Shown: one piece after another, positions 16,703-25,573 of the stretch
How positions within the stretch are numbered: the first letter of the stretch is position 1
How the letters are laid out: each line of letters opens with the position of its first letter
Source of the DNA: Sediminibacillus terrae
GTDB taxonomy: Bacteria > Bacillota > Bacilli > Bacillales > Amphibacillaceae
DNA: 64,000 bases
Direction: 5' to 3'
Assembly (NCBI RefSeq): GCF_009602435.1
Contig: NZ_VZDQ01000029.1
Location: 1-64,000 of the forward strand
The notes under the pieces: generated by a model
What the model was told of the DNA's origin: nothing
The model's input: the letters and a program-made list of their open reading frames with translations, nothing else
The model's database searches: none
Position numbers and translations under genes: made by a program

Positions 16703-18145
16703 ATGAAAATTGGATCGATTATCAATGGGCGAGAAAGAATAGAAGATAACCGGCAGACAATGACGGTGTACAATCCTTTTGACAATGAAAAAGTTGCGGA
16801 GTTAAAGCTTGCCGCGAATAAAGACCTTGATGACGCGGTAACCAGCAGCTTCGAAACGTTTCATTCTATGATGAAGGCTATGCCGGCGCATGAACGTGCG
16901 GATATCTTACGGAAAACGGCCGATTTGTTAGAGGGAAAAACGGAGGAATTTGCAACCACGATCAGCAAGGAGGCAGGTAAGCCGATTAAGTATAGCCGCG
17001 GGGAAGTTGCGCGTTCTATCCAGGTTCTCCGTTTTGCTTCTGAATTGGCCAAAAATATTACGGGAGAAGTGTTGCCGATGGACGCCGCAATCGGCGGCCG
17101 GCATCGAATCGGGCTGGTAAAGCGAGAGCCGTTGGGAGTGGTGGGTGCTATCACACCGTTTAACTTTCCCTTGAATCTTTCGCTTCATAAACTGGCTCCG
17201 GCTCTGGCTGCAGGCAACACCGTTGTTTTCAAACCGGCGGAAAAAACGCCGGTTTCAGCCTACAAGCTTGTAAAGCTGTTTCAGGAAGCGGGACTGCCTG
17301 ATGGAGTAATCAACTTGGTCATCGGCACTGGTGAGGAAGTCGGTGCGCCACTGGTAACACATGACCACGTCCATAAAATCAGCTTTACAGGCAGTCTGGC
17401 AGTAGGCAAGAACATCAGGGAAACAGCCGGGTTCAAAAAGGTCACGTTAGAGCTGGGTTCCAATTCCCCGAACATCCTGTTTGAGGACGCCGACATCGAA
17501 GACGCTGCCACAGAGCTGGTAAAAGGAGCTTTCTCCTTTTCCGGCCAGGTGTGCATTTCCGCCCAGCGGATTTACGTGCATCAAGACATTTATGATGCTT
17601 TCCTTGGATCGTACATCCAAAAAATTAATGCATTGCGCATTGGCGATCCGCTCGAGGAACATACGGACATCGGTCCGATGATCAATGAAGAAGAGGCGAA
17701 ACGGGCAAAGCAGTGGATTGACGACGCGGTAGAAAAAGGAGCGAAAATCGAGGTCGGAGGTGAACGAAACGGTGCTGTTTTGACCCCTACGCTCATGACC
17801 AACGTGGATGAAAACATGAAAATCATCGCCCAGGAAGTATTTGCTCCGATAGTTTCAGTCATCCCGTTCAAAACGGAAGAGGAAGTAATCGGCTATTCCA
17901 ATGATTCCATTTATGGACTGCAAGCCGGCGTTTTTACAAACGATATCAACCGGGCAATGCGGGTTGCCGACCGTTTGGAAATGGGCGGTGTCTGGATTAA
18001 TGAAATTTCCACATACAGGCAGGATAATCATCCGTATGGCGGAGTGAAGCAAAGCGGTGTGGGAAGAGAAGGTGTGAAATATGCCATCGAAGACATGACC
18101 GAAATGAAATTCATCGGGATAAAGATCGATCAAAACAAGCAGTAA
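16703..18145 (+). CDS. NAD(P)-dependent aldehyde dehydrogenase
   Basis: A 480-residue ALDH superfamily enzyme. It shows GAITPFNFPLNL (cofactor site), FKPAEKTPVSA, the general-base Glu in VTLELGSNSPN (about residue 250) and the nucleophile Cys284 in GQVCISAQR, plus EVFAPIVSVIPF near the C-terminus. The length is normal. CGGAGGA precedes the ATG, 18 bases after the acetolactate-synthase-like gene. It is the last gene of the operon. It resembles lactaldehyde/succinate-semialdehyde/glyceraldehyde dehydrogenases; the substrate cannot be read from the sequence. It would oxidise an aldehyde made or consumed by its neighbours. Confidence 0.92.
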   Translation: MKIGSIINGRERIEDNRQTMTVYNPFDNEKVAELKLAANKDLDDAVTSSFETFHSMMKAMPAHERADILRKTADLLEGKTEEFATTISKEAGKPIKYSRGEVARSIQVLRFASELAKNITGEVLPMDAAIGGRHRIGLVKREPLGVVGAITPFNFPLNLSLHKLAPALAAGNTVVFKPAEKTPVSAYKLVKLFQEAGLPDGVINLVIGTGEEVGAPLVTHDHVHKISFTGSLAVGKNIRETAGFKKVTLELGSNSPNILFEDADIEDAATELVKGAFSFSGQVCISAQRIYVHQDIYDAFLGSYIQKINALRIGDPLEEHTDIGPMINEEEAKRAKQWIDDAVEKGAKIEVGGERNGAVLTPTLMTNVDENMKIIAQEVFAPIVSVIPFKTEEEVIGYSNDSIYGLQAGVFTNDINRAMRVADRLEMGGVWINEISTYRQDNHPYGGVKQSGVGREGVKYAIEDMTEMKFIGIKIDQNKQ

Positions 18146-18293
18146 ACGAACAGTACCAGCTGTGTCGTTACCCCATTCTCCCTTATCAACTTGGGGAGGA
18201 GGGGCTTTTCGTTATACGGAAAAACAGGCAGATTAAAAGCCTCTCCCTTTTTATATCTGTTACAATTTCACTAACTAATGGGGGTGGAGGATA

Positions 18294-18610
18294 ATGACAA
18301 ACCAATTGGCAGGAAAAACCTATCGTTACCGGAGCCAGCAGCAGTATCGGAACGGCGATTGCAAGTTTATTGTGAGACGAAGTCCGCCGTGCGAGCGATT
18401 TCCACCGGGCTGGAGAAAGAACTCGAAAGAACAGGTGTACGTGTGACCAACATTTCCCCTGGCATGGTGGAAACCCCGCTGAGTTCCGAGAGTCCATTTG
18501 AAAGCGACCGCAAAAAACTCGAAACAACCGATATTGCAAAGGCGGTCGTTTATGCTGTGACCCAGCCGGATTACGTAAATGTCAATGAAATTACGGTAAG
18601 GCCGGTTTAA
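18294..18610 (+). pseudogene. degenerate short-chain dehydrogenase
   Basis: Remains of an SDR gene. The start ATG at 18294 has a good site (GGTGGAGG). After nine codons the frame shifts into [17 protein letters not shown], the classical cofactor motif, which then hits a stop. A third frame gives [12 protein letters not shown], the YxxxK active site, and a normal SDR C-terminus with [13 protein letters not shown]. About 130 residues between cofactor loop and active site are missing. So there are at least one frameshift and one internal deletion. Confidence 0.88.
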
Positions 18611-18727
18611 AAGCTTTTATAAATCAATATTAATTGGAGATACGGATTACGAGGTTGAAAGCTTATATTTTTGATTGGACTATGCCTATCTATAAAATCG
18701 TGTGTAAAAGGGTGCTATAACAAATAC

Positions 18728-18804
18728 ATCAAATAAATTTGATTTAAAAGGTTGCAATTTGAAATAATGAATAATACAATAACATTAAATCAAATAAAAT
18801 TGAT
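18728..18804 (+). promoter_or_regulatory. two ArsR boxes upstream of arsR
   Basis: ATCAAATAAATTTGAT at 18728-18743 and ATCAAATAAAATTGAT at 18789-18804 are 16-base inverted repeats (ATCAA-N6-TTGAT), the standard operator shape for ArsR/SmtB repressors. The second ends 19 bases before the arsR start and overlaps the ribosome-binding region. Confidence 0.82.
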
Positions 18805-18822
18805 ATAAGGAAGTGAACTTAC

Positions 18823-19146
18823 ATGGGTTTACAAAATATAAGTGATATTAATCAACAAGAAATGTTTAATACATACGAATCGAAATTTAAAGCCTTGTCT
18901 GATCAACTCCGCCTGAAGATCATGTATGAGTTAAACCAAAAAGGACAGATATGTGTCTGTGACTTAACCGAGATTATTGGTTTATCGCAATCAAAATTAT
19001 CTTATCATCTAAAGATTTTGCTTGATGTCAATCTAATTGAAAGAGAAAAGATCGGCACTTGGAATTATTATCGTTTGAATGAAGAGGAAGTAAGAGGTCT
19101 GCTGTCAGAAGAGTTATGCTGTATTTTTTATCCTGAGAAAAAATAA
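18823..19146 (+). CDS. arsR: ArsR/SmtB family metalloregulator
   Basis: A 107-residue winged-helix repressor. The helix with the arsenite-type thiols is GQICVCDLTEI (Cys44 and Cys46). The recognition helix is LSQSKLSYHLKILLDVNLI and the wing is GTWNYYRL. A further CysCys pair lies at 99-100 near the C-terminus. The CxC at the start of the DNA-binding helix is the arsenic-sensing site in this family, which supports As(III)/Sb(III) sensing over zinc. AAGGAAGTG precedes the ATG. Operators flank both this gene and the permease gene behind it. Gene symbol by family, not by proven specificity. Confidence 0.88.
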   Translation: MGLQNISDINQQEMFNTYESKFKALSDQLRLKIMYELNQKGQICVCDLTEIIGLSQSKLSYHLKILLDVNLIEREKIGTWNYYRLNEEEVRGLLSEELCCIFYPEKK

Positions 19147-19162
19147 AAATTTTAAGTTAAAC

Positions 19163-19200
19163 ATCAAAAAAATTTGATTAATAAATCAACTTTTTTTGAT
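19163..19200 (+). promoter_or_regulatory. two ArsR boxes upstream of the permease gene
   Basis: ATCAAAAAAATTTGAT at 19163-19178 and ATCAACTTTTTTTGAT at 19185-19200 repeat the ATCAA-N6-TTGAT operator between arsR and the permease gene, 22 bases apart (two helical turns). They imply a second regulated promoter or readthrough control. Confidence 0.78.
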
Positions 19201-19226
19201 GTGAAACGAAGGGATGGAAGGAAAAG

Positions 19227-20111
19227 ATGGATGCTTTTTTGCAGTTTTTAATAACATTGTTGACGCTTTTTGTGGAGTTAACATTGCTATTTATTTTAAT
19301 TAGCTTTTTGGTGAGCTGGTTACAGCGAAAGGTTACTGAAGAGAGGATTAAAAGAGTTCTCGATCGTCCGAACAAATGGAGTGGTTATCTTTATGGAACA
19401 GGGCTAGGTGCTTTGACCCCGTTTTGTTCATGTTCCACCATACCAATCTTAGCGGGCTTATTATCTTCCAAGGCACCATTTGGTCCATCAATGTCATTCT
19501 TGATTGCTTCCCCTCTCTTGAATCCAGTAATTGTTATATTGCTTTGGACATTACTTGGATGGAAGCTGACACTTTATTACGTCATGATTGTTGGGATATT
19601 TTCCATGCTTATCGGAGTTGTCTGGACTACTTTAGGTCTGAAAGAATCAGTAAAGGAAGTTAAAGTCAGAAAAAGCAAGAGTGAAGGTGACAGTATTACT
19701 GCTCCTAAGTGGGAATTAGCTCTTCAAGATGCATGGTCATTCTTTTATCCATTATTGCCTTTCTTGCTGATTGGTGTTTTTATCGGAGCATTTATTCATG
19801 GTTTCATACCGCAAGATTTTATCGTTAAATATGCAGGTGGTGACAAGCTATGGACGATTCCGATAGCTTCCGTTATTGGTATTCCGATGTACATTCGTGG
19901 AGAAGCGATTTTGCCTATTGCAGATGCTTTGGTGGGGAAAGGCATGGGGATTGGAGCGGTTATCGCCCTATTAATCGGTGGAGCCGGAGCAAGTATCCCG
20001 GAGGTGATTTTATTAAGCAAGCTGTTTAAAAAGAAATTAGTTGTTGCCTTTGTGGTATCAATATTATTTGTTGCCATTAGTACAGGATTTATCGTTCAAG
20101 TAATCCTATGA
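19227..20111 (+). CDS. permease of the DUF318/ArsP type
   Basis: A 294-residue membrane protein with eight or so hydrophobic segments. It belongs to the permease family DUF318 (YraQ/ArsP). The signature CSCSTIPILAGLLSSKAPFG near residue 70, with a Cys pair in the transmembrane helix, and the second half-repeat with MYIRGEAILPIADALVGKG are both present. ArsP members export trivalent organoarsenicals. Control by an ArsR-type repressor supports metalloid export, but other DUF318 substrates are possible. GGGATGGAAGG precedes the ATG. Confidence 0.85.
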   Translation: MDAFLQFLITLLTLFVELTLLFILISFLVSWLQRKVTEERIKRVLDRPNKWSGYLYGTGLGALTPFCSCSTIPILAGLLSSKAPFGPSMSFLIASPLLNPVIVILLWTLLGWKLTLYYVMIVGIFSMLIGVVWTTLGLKESVKEVKVRKSKSEGDSITAPKWELALQDAWSFFYPLLPFLLIGVFIGAFIHGFIPQDFIVKYAGGDKLWTIPIASVIGIPMYIRGEAILPIADALVGKGMGIGAVIALLIGGAGASIPEVILLSKLFKKKLVVAFVVSILFVAISTGFIVQVIL

Positions 20112-20125
20112 AGGGGGTGATAATC

Positions 20126-20275
20126 ATGGGAGAAAAAAAGTCCGGTCTTAAAAAGTTGTTCTCTAGATCTAATAAAGATTGCTGCAGTATTGAAATTGAA
20201 GAAGTAAAAGCAGAAGAAAGTAACTGTTGTAAAACTGGAGAACAGAAAAGTGATAAACAAGAGAAAGAAGCTTGA
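20126..20275 (+). CDS. small cysteine-pair protein (49 residues)
   Basis: A 49-codon frame beginning ATG 20126, with AAGGGGGTGATAAT directly upstream and only 14 bases after the permease stop. The product is highly charged and contains two Cys-Cys pairs, KDCCSIEIEEVKAEES and SNCCKTGEQ. Its size, position and thiol pairs fit a small thiolate metal(loid)-binding or chaperone protein serving the permease. I recall similar CC-bearing short proteins beside DUF318 permeases, but cannot search. A terminator follows. Confidence 0.75.
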   Translation: MGEKKSGLKKLFSRSNKDCCSIEIEEVKAEESNCCKTGEQKSDKQEKEA

Positions 20276-20307
20276 CAAATTAACCAGCCAGCAATTTCCT
20301 GCCGACA

Positions 20308-20346
20308 AAACAAAGGACTTTTTCAGAGAGTCCTTTGTTTGTTTTC
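20308..20346 (+). terminator. terminator of the arsR-permease operon
   Basis: AAACAAAGGACT pairs with AGTCCTTTGTTT around an 8-base loop, followed by a T-rich tail. Confidence 0.88.
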
Positions 20347-20411
20347 AACTAATCCACCTTCCTTACGGTAAGGTTAAAAATAAACGGTAAGACCGGGAAA
20401 AGAGGTAAACA

Positions 20412-20621
20412 ATGGTCGTCAATCATGGAGGATCTTTAACGCAAAATTACTTTAAATCTTATATAAAATTAATTTTGAATGCAAACGAATGTTCATTAAA
20501 AGAAGCTAAGGAGATAGTTTTTAACCATTTTTTTGAAAGGAAAGAAAGCCGTTTTGGGGAAGAAACATATAAGAATTTTTTATTTGCTTATAAAGAATTG
20601 GAAAATGATATATACGATTAA
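20412..20621 (+). CDS. hypothetical small protein (69 residues)
   Basis: A 69-residue frame starting ATG 20412, with AAGAGG eight bases upstream. The product is helical and charged, without membrane segment or recognised motif (middle part CSLKEAKEIVFNHFFERK). The codon choice and ribosome binding site are acceptable but not strong. It could be a regulator or stress protein. I do not recognise it. It lies alone between a terminator and the catalase gene. Confidence 0.5.
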   Translation: MVVNHGGSLTQNYFKSYIKLILNANECSLKEAKEIVFNHFFERKESRFGEETYKNFLFAYKELENDIYD

Positions 20622-20776
20622 TTCTGCTTGCCATCGTCTTGGTTAAATAGTACAGAGACTCTGTAGAGGCGTCCGGGATATGTGTATGGAAATAATGAAT
20701 TACCTTTCTTTCCTATTGAATAAACTCCTCCTTTAAGAGGCAAAGTAAGCGTGACTATACCTGAGGAGGTCTCATT

Positions 20777-22435
20777 ATGGAAGAAAATAAAGATAAGAAA
20801 ACGCCGCAGGGGAAAGACGTTGAACGCGATACGCTAACGACACGGCAGGGCCGTCCTGTGGTTGATAATCAAAATATCCGTACAATCGGCAACCGCGGTC
20901 CCGCCACGCTTGAAAATTACCATTTCATCGAGAAGATTTCCCACTTTGACAGGGAAGAAGTACCAGAGCGGATTGTCCACGCAAGAGGATCAGGTGCATT
21001 CGGTTATTTCGAAACCTATGGAAAAGTAGGGGATGAGCCGGTGGAGAAGTATACACGGGCGAAAGTGTTCTCGGGAGCGGGCAAGAAAACCCCGTTGATG
21101 GTCCGCTTCTCCACGGTGGCAGGGGCGAAAGATGCTCCGGAAACCGATCGCGACCCCCGTGGTTTTGCGGTGAAGATGTACACGGAAGATGGCAACTGGG
21201 ATTTGGTAGGAAACAATTTAAAAATCTTTTTCATCCGCGACGCCATGAAATTTCCGGATATGATTCACGCGTTTAAAGCAGACCCGGCATCCAATATAAA
21301 AAGTCCTGAACGGATGTTTGACTTCGTTTCCCGTACTCCGGAAGCAACCCATATGATTACTTTCCTTTTCTCCCCTTGGGGTATTCCTGCTACATACCGC
21401 CATATGCAGGGGTCCGGGGTCAACACGTATAAATGGGTGAACGATAAAGGAGAAGCGGTGCTGGTAAAGTACCACTGGGAACCAAAACAAGGAATAAGAA
21501 ATTTGACACAAGAAGAAGCGAATGAGATTCAGTCGAGGAACGTCGGGCATGCGACCCAGGATTTATATGAAGCGATTGAGCGTGGAGAATATCCGGAATG
21601 GGAGCTGTTTGTCCAAATCATGGAAGACGGGTACCACCCTGAGCTCGACTTCGATCCGCTTGACGATACGAAGCTTTGGCCGGAGGATAAATTTCCGTGG
21701 CTGCCGGTGGGGCGGATGGTGCTTGACCGCAATCCAGAGGATTTCCACGCGGAGATTGAACAAGCAGCCTTCGGTACAGGTGTACTAGTCGATGGGATGG
21801 ATTTTTCCGATGATAAAATGCTTCAGGGACGCACTTTCTCCTACTCTGATACCCAGCGCTATCGCGTAGGGGCAAACTATTTGAAGCTGCCTGTCAATGC
21901 TCCTAAGACTGGGATCCGGACGAACCAGCAGCGCGGCCAAATGGATACCCGTGATCCGCGGGAGTCGGGGGACAACCCGCATATTAACTATGAGCCTTCC
22001 ATGGTAGGTGGCTTCCAGGAAGCGGACGGGTCAAAAACCCCGCCACATGAACCAGAGTATCATGATGCGGCAATGAGCGCACCGATCGACCGCACCAATA
22101 ACTACGGCCAGGCCGGCCATACCTATCGCAGCTTTGAGGATTGGGAGCGGGATGAATTGATAAAAAATCTCTCAGACGCCCTTGCGATTTGCGACAAACG
22201 AATTCAGGATGCCATGATCGAACACTTTACGCAAGCCGATGAAGACTATGGACGCCGGGTAAAAGAAGGCATTGAAGCAAAAATGACAGAGATGAAGAAA
22301 ATGGAGAAAATGCAGGGAGAAAGCATGGTTCCAGGCCGTGAATCAGGAGAATCCAAGTATGGCCGGGGGTCTATCGCCCAGCATGAAGCAACGGAAGATG
22401 CCGTGAAGAAAAGCCACGAAGCAGACCCTTACTAA
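20777..22435 (+). CDS. heme catalase
   Basis: A 552-residue monofunctional heme catalase (2 H2O2 to water and O2). It has the catalytic His68 in [15 protein letters not shown], the distal Asn in [16 protein letters not shown] and the proximal heme-Tyr motif [12 protein letters not shown]. The N-terminal 25 residues are the usual polar tail. The C-terminal ~60 residues are a charged extension ([19 protein letters not shown]) typical of Bacillaceae KatA/KatX forms. CTGAGGAGG lies just before the ATG. I see no clear PerR or SigB box in the 155 bases upstream. Confidence 0.96.
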   Translation: MEENKDKKTPQGKDVERDTLTTRQGRPVVDNQNIRTIGNRGPATLENYHFIEKISHFDREEVPERIVHARGSGAFGYFETYGKVGDEPVEKYTRAKVFSGAGKKTPLMVRFSTVAGAKDAPETDRDPRGFAVKMYTEDGNWDLVGNNLKIFFIRDAMKFPDMIHAFKADPASNIKSPERMFDFVSRTPEATHMITFLFSPWGIPATYRHMQGSGVNTYKWVNDKGEAVLVKYHWEPKQGIRNLTQEEANEIQSRNVGHATQDLYEAIERGEYPEWELFVQIMEDGYHPELDFDPLDDTKLWPEDKFPWLPVGRMVLDRNPEDFHAEIEQAAFGTGVLVDGMDFSDDKMLQGRTFSYSDTQRYRVGANYLKLPVNAPKTGIRTNQQRGQMDTRDPRESGDNPHINYEPSMVGGFQEADGSKTPPHEPEYHDAAMSAPIDRTNNYGQAGHTYRSFEDWERDELIKNLSDALAICDKRIQDAMIEHFTQADEDYGRRVKEGIEAKMTEMKKMEKMQGESMVPGRESGESKYGRGSIAQHEATEDAVKKSHEADPY

Positions 22436-22452
22436 CTCCTTTAAAAGAACGC

Positions 22453-22498
22453 AAAAGGCTGTACAGAACAGGTGAAACGGTTCTGGCAGTCTTTTTAT
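22453..22498 (+). terminator. terminator after catalase
   Basis: AAGGCTGTACAGAAC pairs imperfectly with GTTCTGGCAGTCTT, followed by TTTTATTT. Its tail runs into the -35 of the csoR promoter. Confidence 0.65.
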
Positions 22499-22531
22499 TT
22501 GACTAAATATACTATACGGGGGTATAGTATA
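22499..22531 (+). promoter_or_regulatory. copper operon promoter with CsoR operator
   Basis: TTGACT (22499-22504), an 18-base spacer and TATAGT (22523-22528). A 10-base inverted repeat TATACTATAC (22508-22517) / GTATAGTATA (22522-22531) around GGGG covers the spacer and -10. The G-rich centre with AT arms is the classical CsoR operator. The operon is repressed without Cu(I). Confidence 0.9.
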
Positions 22532-22558
22532 CACAACAAATAAAAGGAAGTGATTTTT

Positions 22559-22864
22559 GTGGAAGAGAAATTCTTGCATGATCACCCAAGTACTCCGAGA
22601 ACGAAAGAGGAAATGGATAAAACGATCAATCGTTTAAAACGGATAGAAGGACAGGTACGTGGTGTCCAGAAAATGGTGGAAGAGGATCGCTATTGCATGG
22701 ATATTCTTGTGCAAATCAGTGCGATTCAGTCTGCATTGAAGAATGTCGGTTTTTCGGTGACAGAACGGCATATCAACCACTGTGTCAGCGATGCCATTAA
22801 GAAAGGGGAAGGACAGGAATCAATTGAAGAGCTGATGAGTGTCCTGAAGCAATTTTCCAAGTAG
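22559..22864 (+). CDS. csoR: copper-sensing repressor CsoR
   Basis: A 101-residue all-helical CsoR/RcnR family repressor. The Cu(I) ligands are in place: Cys46 (DRYCMDIL), His71 and Cys75 (ERHINHCV), the C-H-C triad of genuine copper sensors. The DNA-binding basic helix is [17 protein letters not shown]. The start is GTG 22559, with AAGGAAG eight bases before; the GTG at 22550 lies too close to the site. It is first in the csoR-copA-copZ operon. Confidence 0.95.
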   Translation: MEEKFLHDHPSTPRTKEEMDKTINRLKRIEGQVRGVQKMVEEDRYCMDILVQISAIQSALKNVGFSVTERHINHCVSDAIKKGEGQESIEELMSVLKQFSK

Positions 22865-22877
22865 AGGAGGGTGGAAG

Positions 22878-25262
22878 ATGAGTGAGGAAAAGCATGCCAC
22901 AATTGGCGTCACAGGGATGACGTGTGCAGCCTGTTCGAATCGGATCGAGAAAGTGTTGAACAAAATGGACGGGGTAGAAGCAAAAGTCAATTTGACGACG
23001 GAAAAAGCGACGCTGGATTATGATCCCGAGAAAACGACAATGGAAGACATTACCGAAAAGATAGAAACGATCGGTTACGGGGTCCGGATGGAAAAAGCGG
23101 ATTTGGATGTTTTCGGAATGACCTGTGCAGCGTGTTCCAACCGAATTGAAAAAGTGCTGAATAAGCAGGATGGGGTTTCACAGGCCGCTGTCAATTTGAC
23201 AACAGAAAGCGCAACGGTCGAATATAATCCTGTGTTGACAGATCCACAAGCCTTGATCGAAAAAATACGCAAAATCGGATACGACGCAAAACCGAAGGCA
23301 GAATCCGAGGAAAAACAAACATATAAAGAAAAGGAACTGCATCAGAAAAAGACCAAGTTGATCATTTCTGCAATCTTGGCGGCTCCGTTATTGGTGACGA
23401 TGCTCGTTCATTTGTTGAATATGAACATCCCGGCTATCCTGATGAATCCATGGTTTCAATTCGCATTGGCGACGCCTGTACAGTTTGTCATTGGCTGGCA
23501 GTTTTATGTGGGTGCCTACAAAAACCTGAAAAACGGCGGGGCTAACATGGATGTGTTAGTCGCACTGGGAACGAGTGCCGCTTATTTTTACAGCTTGTTC
23601 GAAGCAGTCAGGACGATCGGCAATCCTGCGTATATGCCGCATCTATATTTTGAAACGAGCGCCATTTTAATCACCCTGATTTTGTTCGGGAAGTACCTGG
23701 AAACAAGAGCCAAAAGCCAGACAACGAATGCTATTTCCGAATTGCTCAACTTACAGGCAAAAGAAGCCCGTGTCATTCGCGATGGCAGCGAGACGATGAT
23801 ACCAGTGGAAGAAGTGGTTACGGGCGATCGTTTGGTTGTCAAACCGGGGGAAAAGATACCCGTAGACGGTATGGTTGTGAAAGGAAGGACTTCCGTCGAT
23901 GAGTCGATGCTTACCGGTGAATCGATTCCGATCGAGAAGGGTTCAGGAGCAAAAGTGATTGGCTCGACCATCAATAAAAATGGCTCTATCGAGATGGAAG
24001 CAACGAAAGTCGGGAAGGACACGGCGCTTGCATCGATTATTAAAGTAGTGGAAGAAGCACAAGGTTCGAAAGCGCCGATACAACGGCTGGCCGATGTTAT
24101 TTCCGGCTATTTTGTGCCGATTGTAGTCGGGATTGCACTGGTTACCTTTGTGATCTGGATTGCATTTGTAACACCCGGCCAATTGGAACCGGCCTTGGTG
24201 GCAGCAATTGCTGTCCTGGTCATCGCTTGCCCGTGTGCCCTCGGTTTGGCGACTCCGACTTCGATCATGGTCGGAACAGGAAAAGCGGCTGAAAGCGGGA
24301 TATTGTTCAAGGGCGGCGAACATCTGGAAGGAACTCACCAGTTACAAGCAATCGTCCTGGACAAAACCGGAACCATCACCAAAGGAAAACCGGAGGTGAC
24401 CGATTTTTCCGGCGACAGAGAAACATTGCAGCTGCTGGCAAGTGCAGAGAAAGGATCAGAACACCCGCTGGCGGAAGCAATCTTGTCCTATGTAGCAGAA
24501 AGAGAAGTGGAGTTTGTCGAGGCGGAAGAATTCACGGCCATACCGGGCCATGGTATCGAGGCGACCATTTCCGGGAAAAGCGTCGTGGTGGGGAACCGCA
24601 AGCTGATGGAACAACACGGAATTGTCACAGAAGGTGCTGAAAACACCTTGGTTGAATACGAGAATAGCGGGAAAACAGCCATGCTAATCGCCATCGATGG
24701 CCAGTATCGAGGGAGCGTCGCGGTCGCTGACACGATGAAAGAAACAGCTCCTGCAGCGATCGAGCAGTTAAAAGCGTTGGGAATTGACGTCATCATGTTG
24801 ACAGGGGATAACGAAAGGACCGCCCAGGCAATTGCGAAACAGGCAGGAATCGAGCAGGTGATCGCCCAAGTATTGCCGGAAGAGAAAGCAGATAAAGTAA
24901 AAGAGATTCAGCTGCAAGGCAAAAAGGTCGCGATGGTCGGTGATGGAGTCAATGACGCACCCGCACTCGTCACGGCCGACATCGGCATCGCGATTGGAAC
25001 CGGTGCGGAGGTGGCGATTGAAGCCGCAGACGTGACCATTCTCGGCGGGGAGCTGCTGCTGCTGCCGAAAGCAATCAACATCAGCCATGCGACGATTCGC
25101 AATATCCGGCAAAACCTTTTCTGGGCGTTCGGTTACAATACAGCGGGAATTCCGATTGCAGCAATCGGACTGCTTGCCCCATGGGTTGCCGGCGCGGCAA
25201 TGGCGTTGAGTTCGGTAAGTGTTGTTTCGAATTCCCTCCGTTTAAAACGGACGAAACTATAG
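22878..25262 (+). CDS. copA: copper-exporting P-type ATPase CopA
   Basis: A 794-residue P1B-type ATPase. Two N-terminal heavy-metal domains each have [17 protein letters not shown] (near 12 and 80). Eight membrane segments follow, with the CPC ion motif at 451-453. The phosphorylation Asp495 is in DKTGTITKG, the nucleotide-binding HP motif is in GSEHPLAEA, and GDGVNDAPA is near the end. CPC plus the two HMA domains and the CsoR context indicate Cu(I) export. GAGGAGGG precedes the ATG, 13 bases after csoR. Confidence 0.96.
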   Translation: MSEEKHATIGVTGMTCAACSNRIEKVLNKMDGVEAKVNLTTEKATLDYDPEKTTMEDITEKIETIGYGVRMEKADLDVFGMTCAACSNRIEKVLNKQDGVSQAAVNLTTESATVEYNPVLTDPQALIEKIRKIGYDAKPKAESEEKQTYKEKELHQKKTKLIISAILAAPLLVTMLVHLLNMNIPAILMNPWFQFALATPVQFVIGWQFYVGAYKNLKNGGANMDVLVALGTSAAYFYSLFEAVRTIGNPAYMPHLYFETSAILITLILFGKYLETRAKSQTTNAISELLNLQAKEARVIRDGSETMIPVEEVVTGDRLVVKPGEKIPVDGMVVKGRTSVDESMLTGESIPIEKGSGAKVIGSTINKNGSIEMEATKVGKDTALASIIKVVEEAQGSKAPIQRLADVISGYFVPIVVGIALVTFVIWIAFVTPGQLEPALVAAIAVLVIACPCALGLATPTSIMVGTGKAAESGILFKGGEHLEGTHQLQAIVLDKTGTITKGKPEVTDFSGDRETLQLLASAEKGSEHPLAEAILSYVAEREVEFVEAEEFTAIPGHGIEATISGKSVVVGNRKLMEQHGIVTEGAENTLVEYENSGKTAMLIAIDGQYRGSVAVADTMKETAPAAIEQLKALGIDVIMLTGDNERTAQAIAKQAGIEQVIAQVLPEEKADKVKEIQLQGKKVAMVGDGVNDAPALVTADIGIAIGTGAEVAIEAADVTILGGELLLLPKAINISHATIRNIRQNLFWAFGYNTAGIPIAAIGLLAPWVAGAAMALSSVSVVSNSLRLKRTKL

Positions 25263-25296
25263 AACGTAAAGTTTTCCTTTAAAGGAGGTGAGAATC

Positions 25297-25503
25297 ATGG
25301 AAAAAACATTGAACGTTCAAGGCATGTCTTGCGGCCATTGCAAAATGGCAGTAGAAGGTGCCCTGAAGAACCTGGATGGTGTTTCAACAGCCGAAGTGGA
25401 TTTAGAAGCAGGCAAAGTCGATGTAACCTATGATGATGCCAAAGTTTCTTATGAAGCGATGAAAGAAGCCGTAGAAGAACAAGGCTATGATGTCGAGGCT
25501 TAA
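25297..25503 (+). CDS. copZ: copper chaperone CopZ
   Basis: A 68-residue HMA-fold chaperone with the Cu(I)-binding GMSCGHCKMAVEGAL motif (Cys near 13 and 16). The ATG 25297 is six bases behind a perfect AAAGGAGG; the upstream GTG 25288 overlaps that site and is rejected. It hands Cu(I) to CopA and is the last gene of the operon. Confidence 0.95.
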   Translation: MEKTLNVQGMSCGHCKMAVEGALKNLDGVSTAEVDLEAGKVDVTYDDAKVSYEAMKEAVEEQGYDVEA

Positions 25504-25526
25504 TGAGGCATATCCTACTATAATAG

Positions 25527-25570
25527 AAAAAGCAGGCAGAAATGTTATAGCATTTCTGCCTGCCTTTTTT
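25527..25570 (+). terminator. bidirectional terminator between copZ and the MBL hydrolase gene
   Basis: AAAAAGCAGGCAGAAATG pairs perfectly with CATTTCTGCCTGCCTTTTTT around a 6-base loop. A-run and T-run on the two sides serve both convergent transcripts. Confidence 0.92.
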
Positions 25571-25573
25571 CTA

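Noticed and set aside
18153-18225. possible terminator after the aldehyde dehydrogenase gene
   Set aside because: CCCCATTCTCCC and GGGGAGGAGGGG pair only partly and the T-run is short; too weak to list.
20622-20776. SigB or PerR control of the catalase gene
   Set aside because: GGTTAA and GGGATA are 28 bases apart, too far for SigB, and no PerR palindrome is present.
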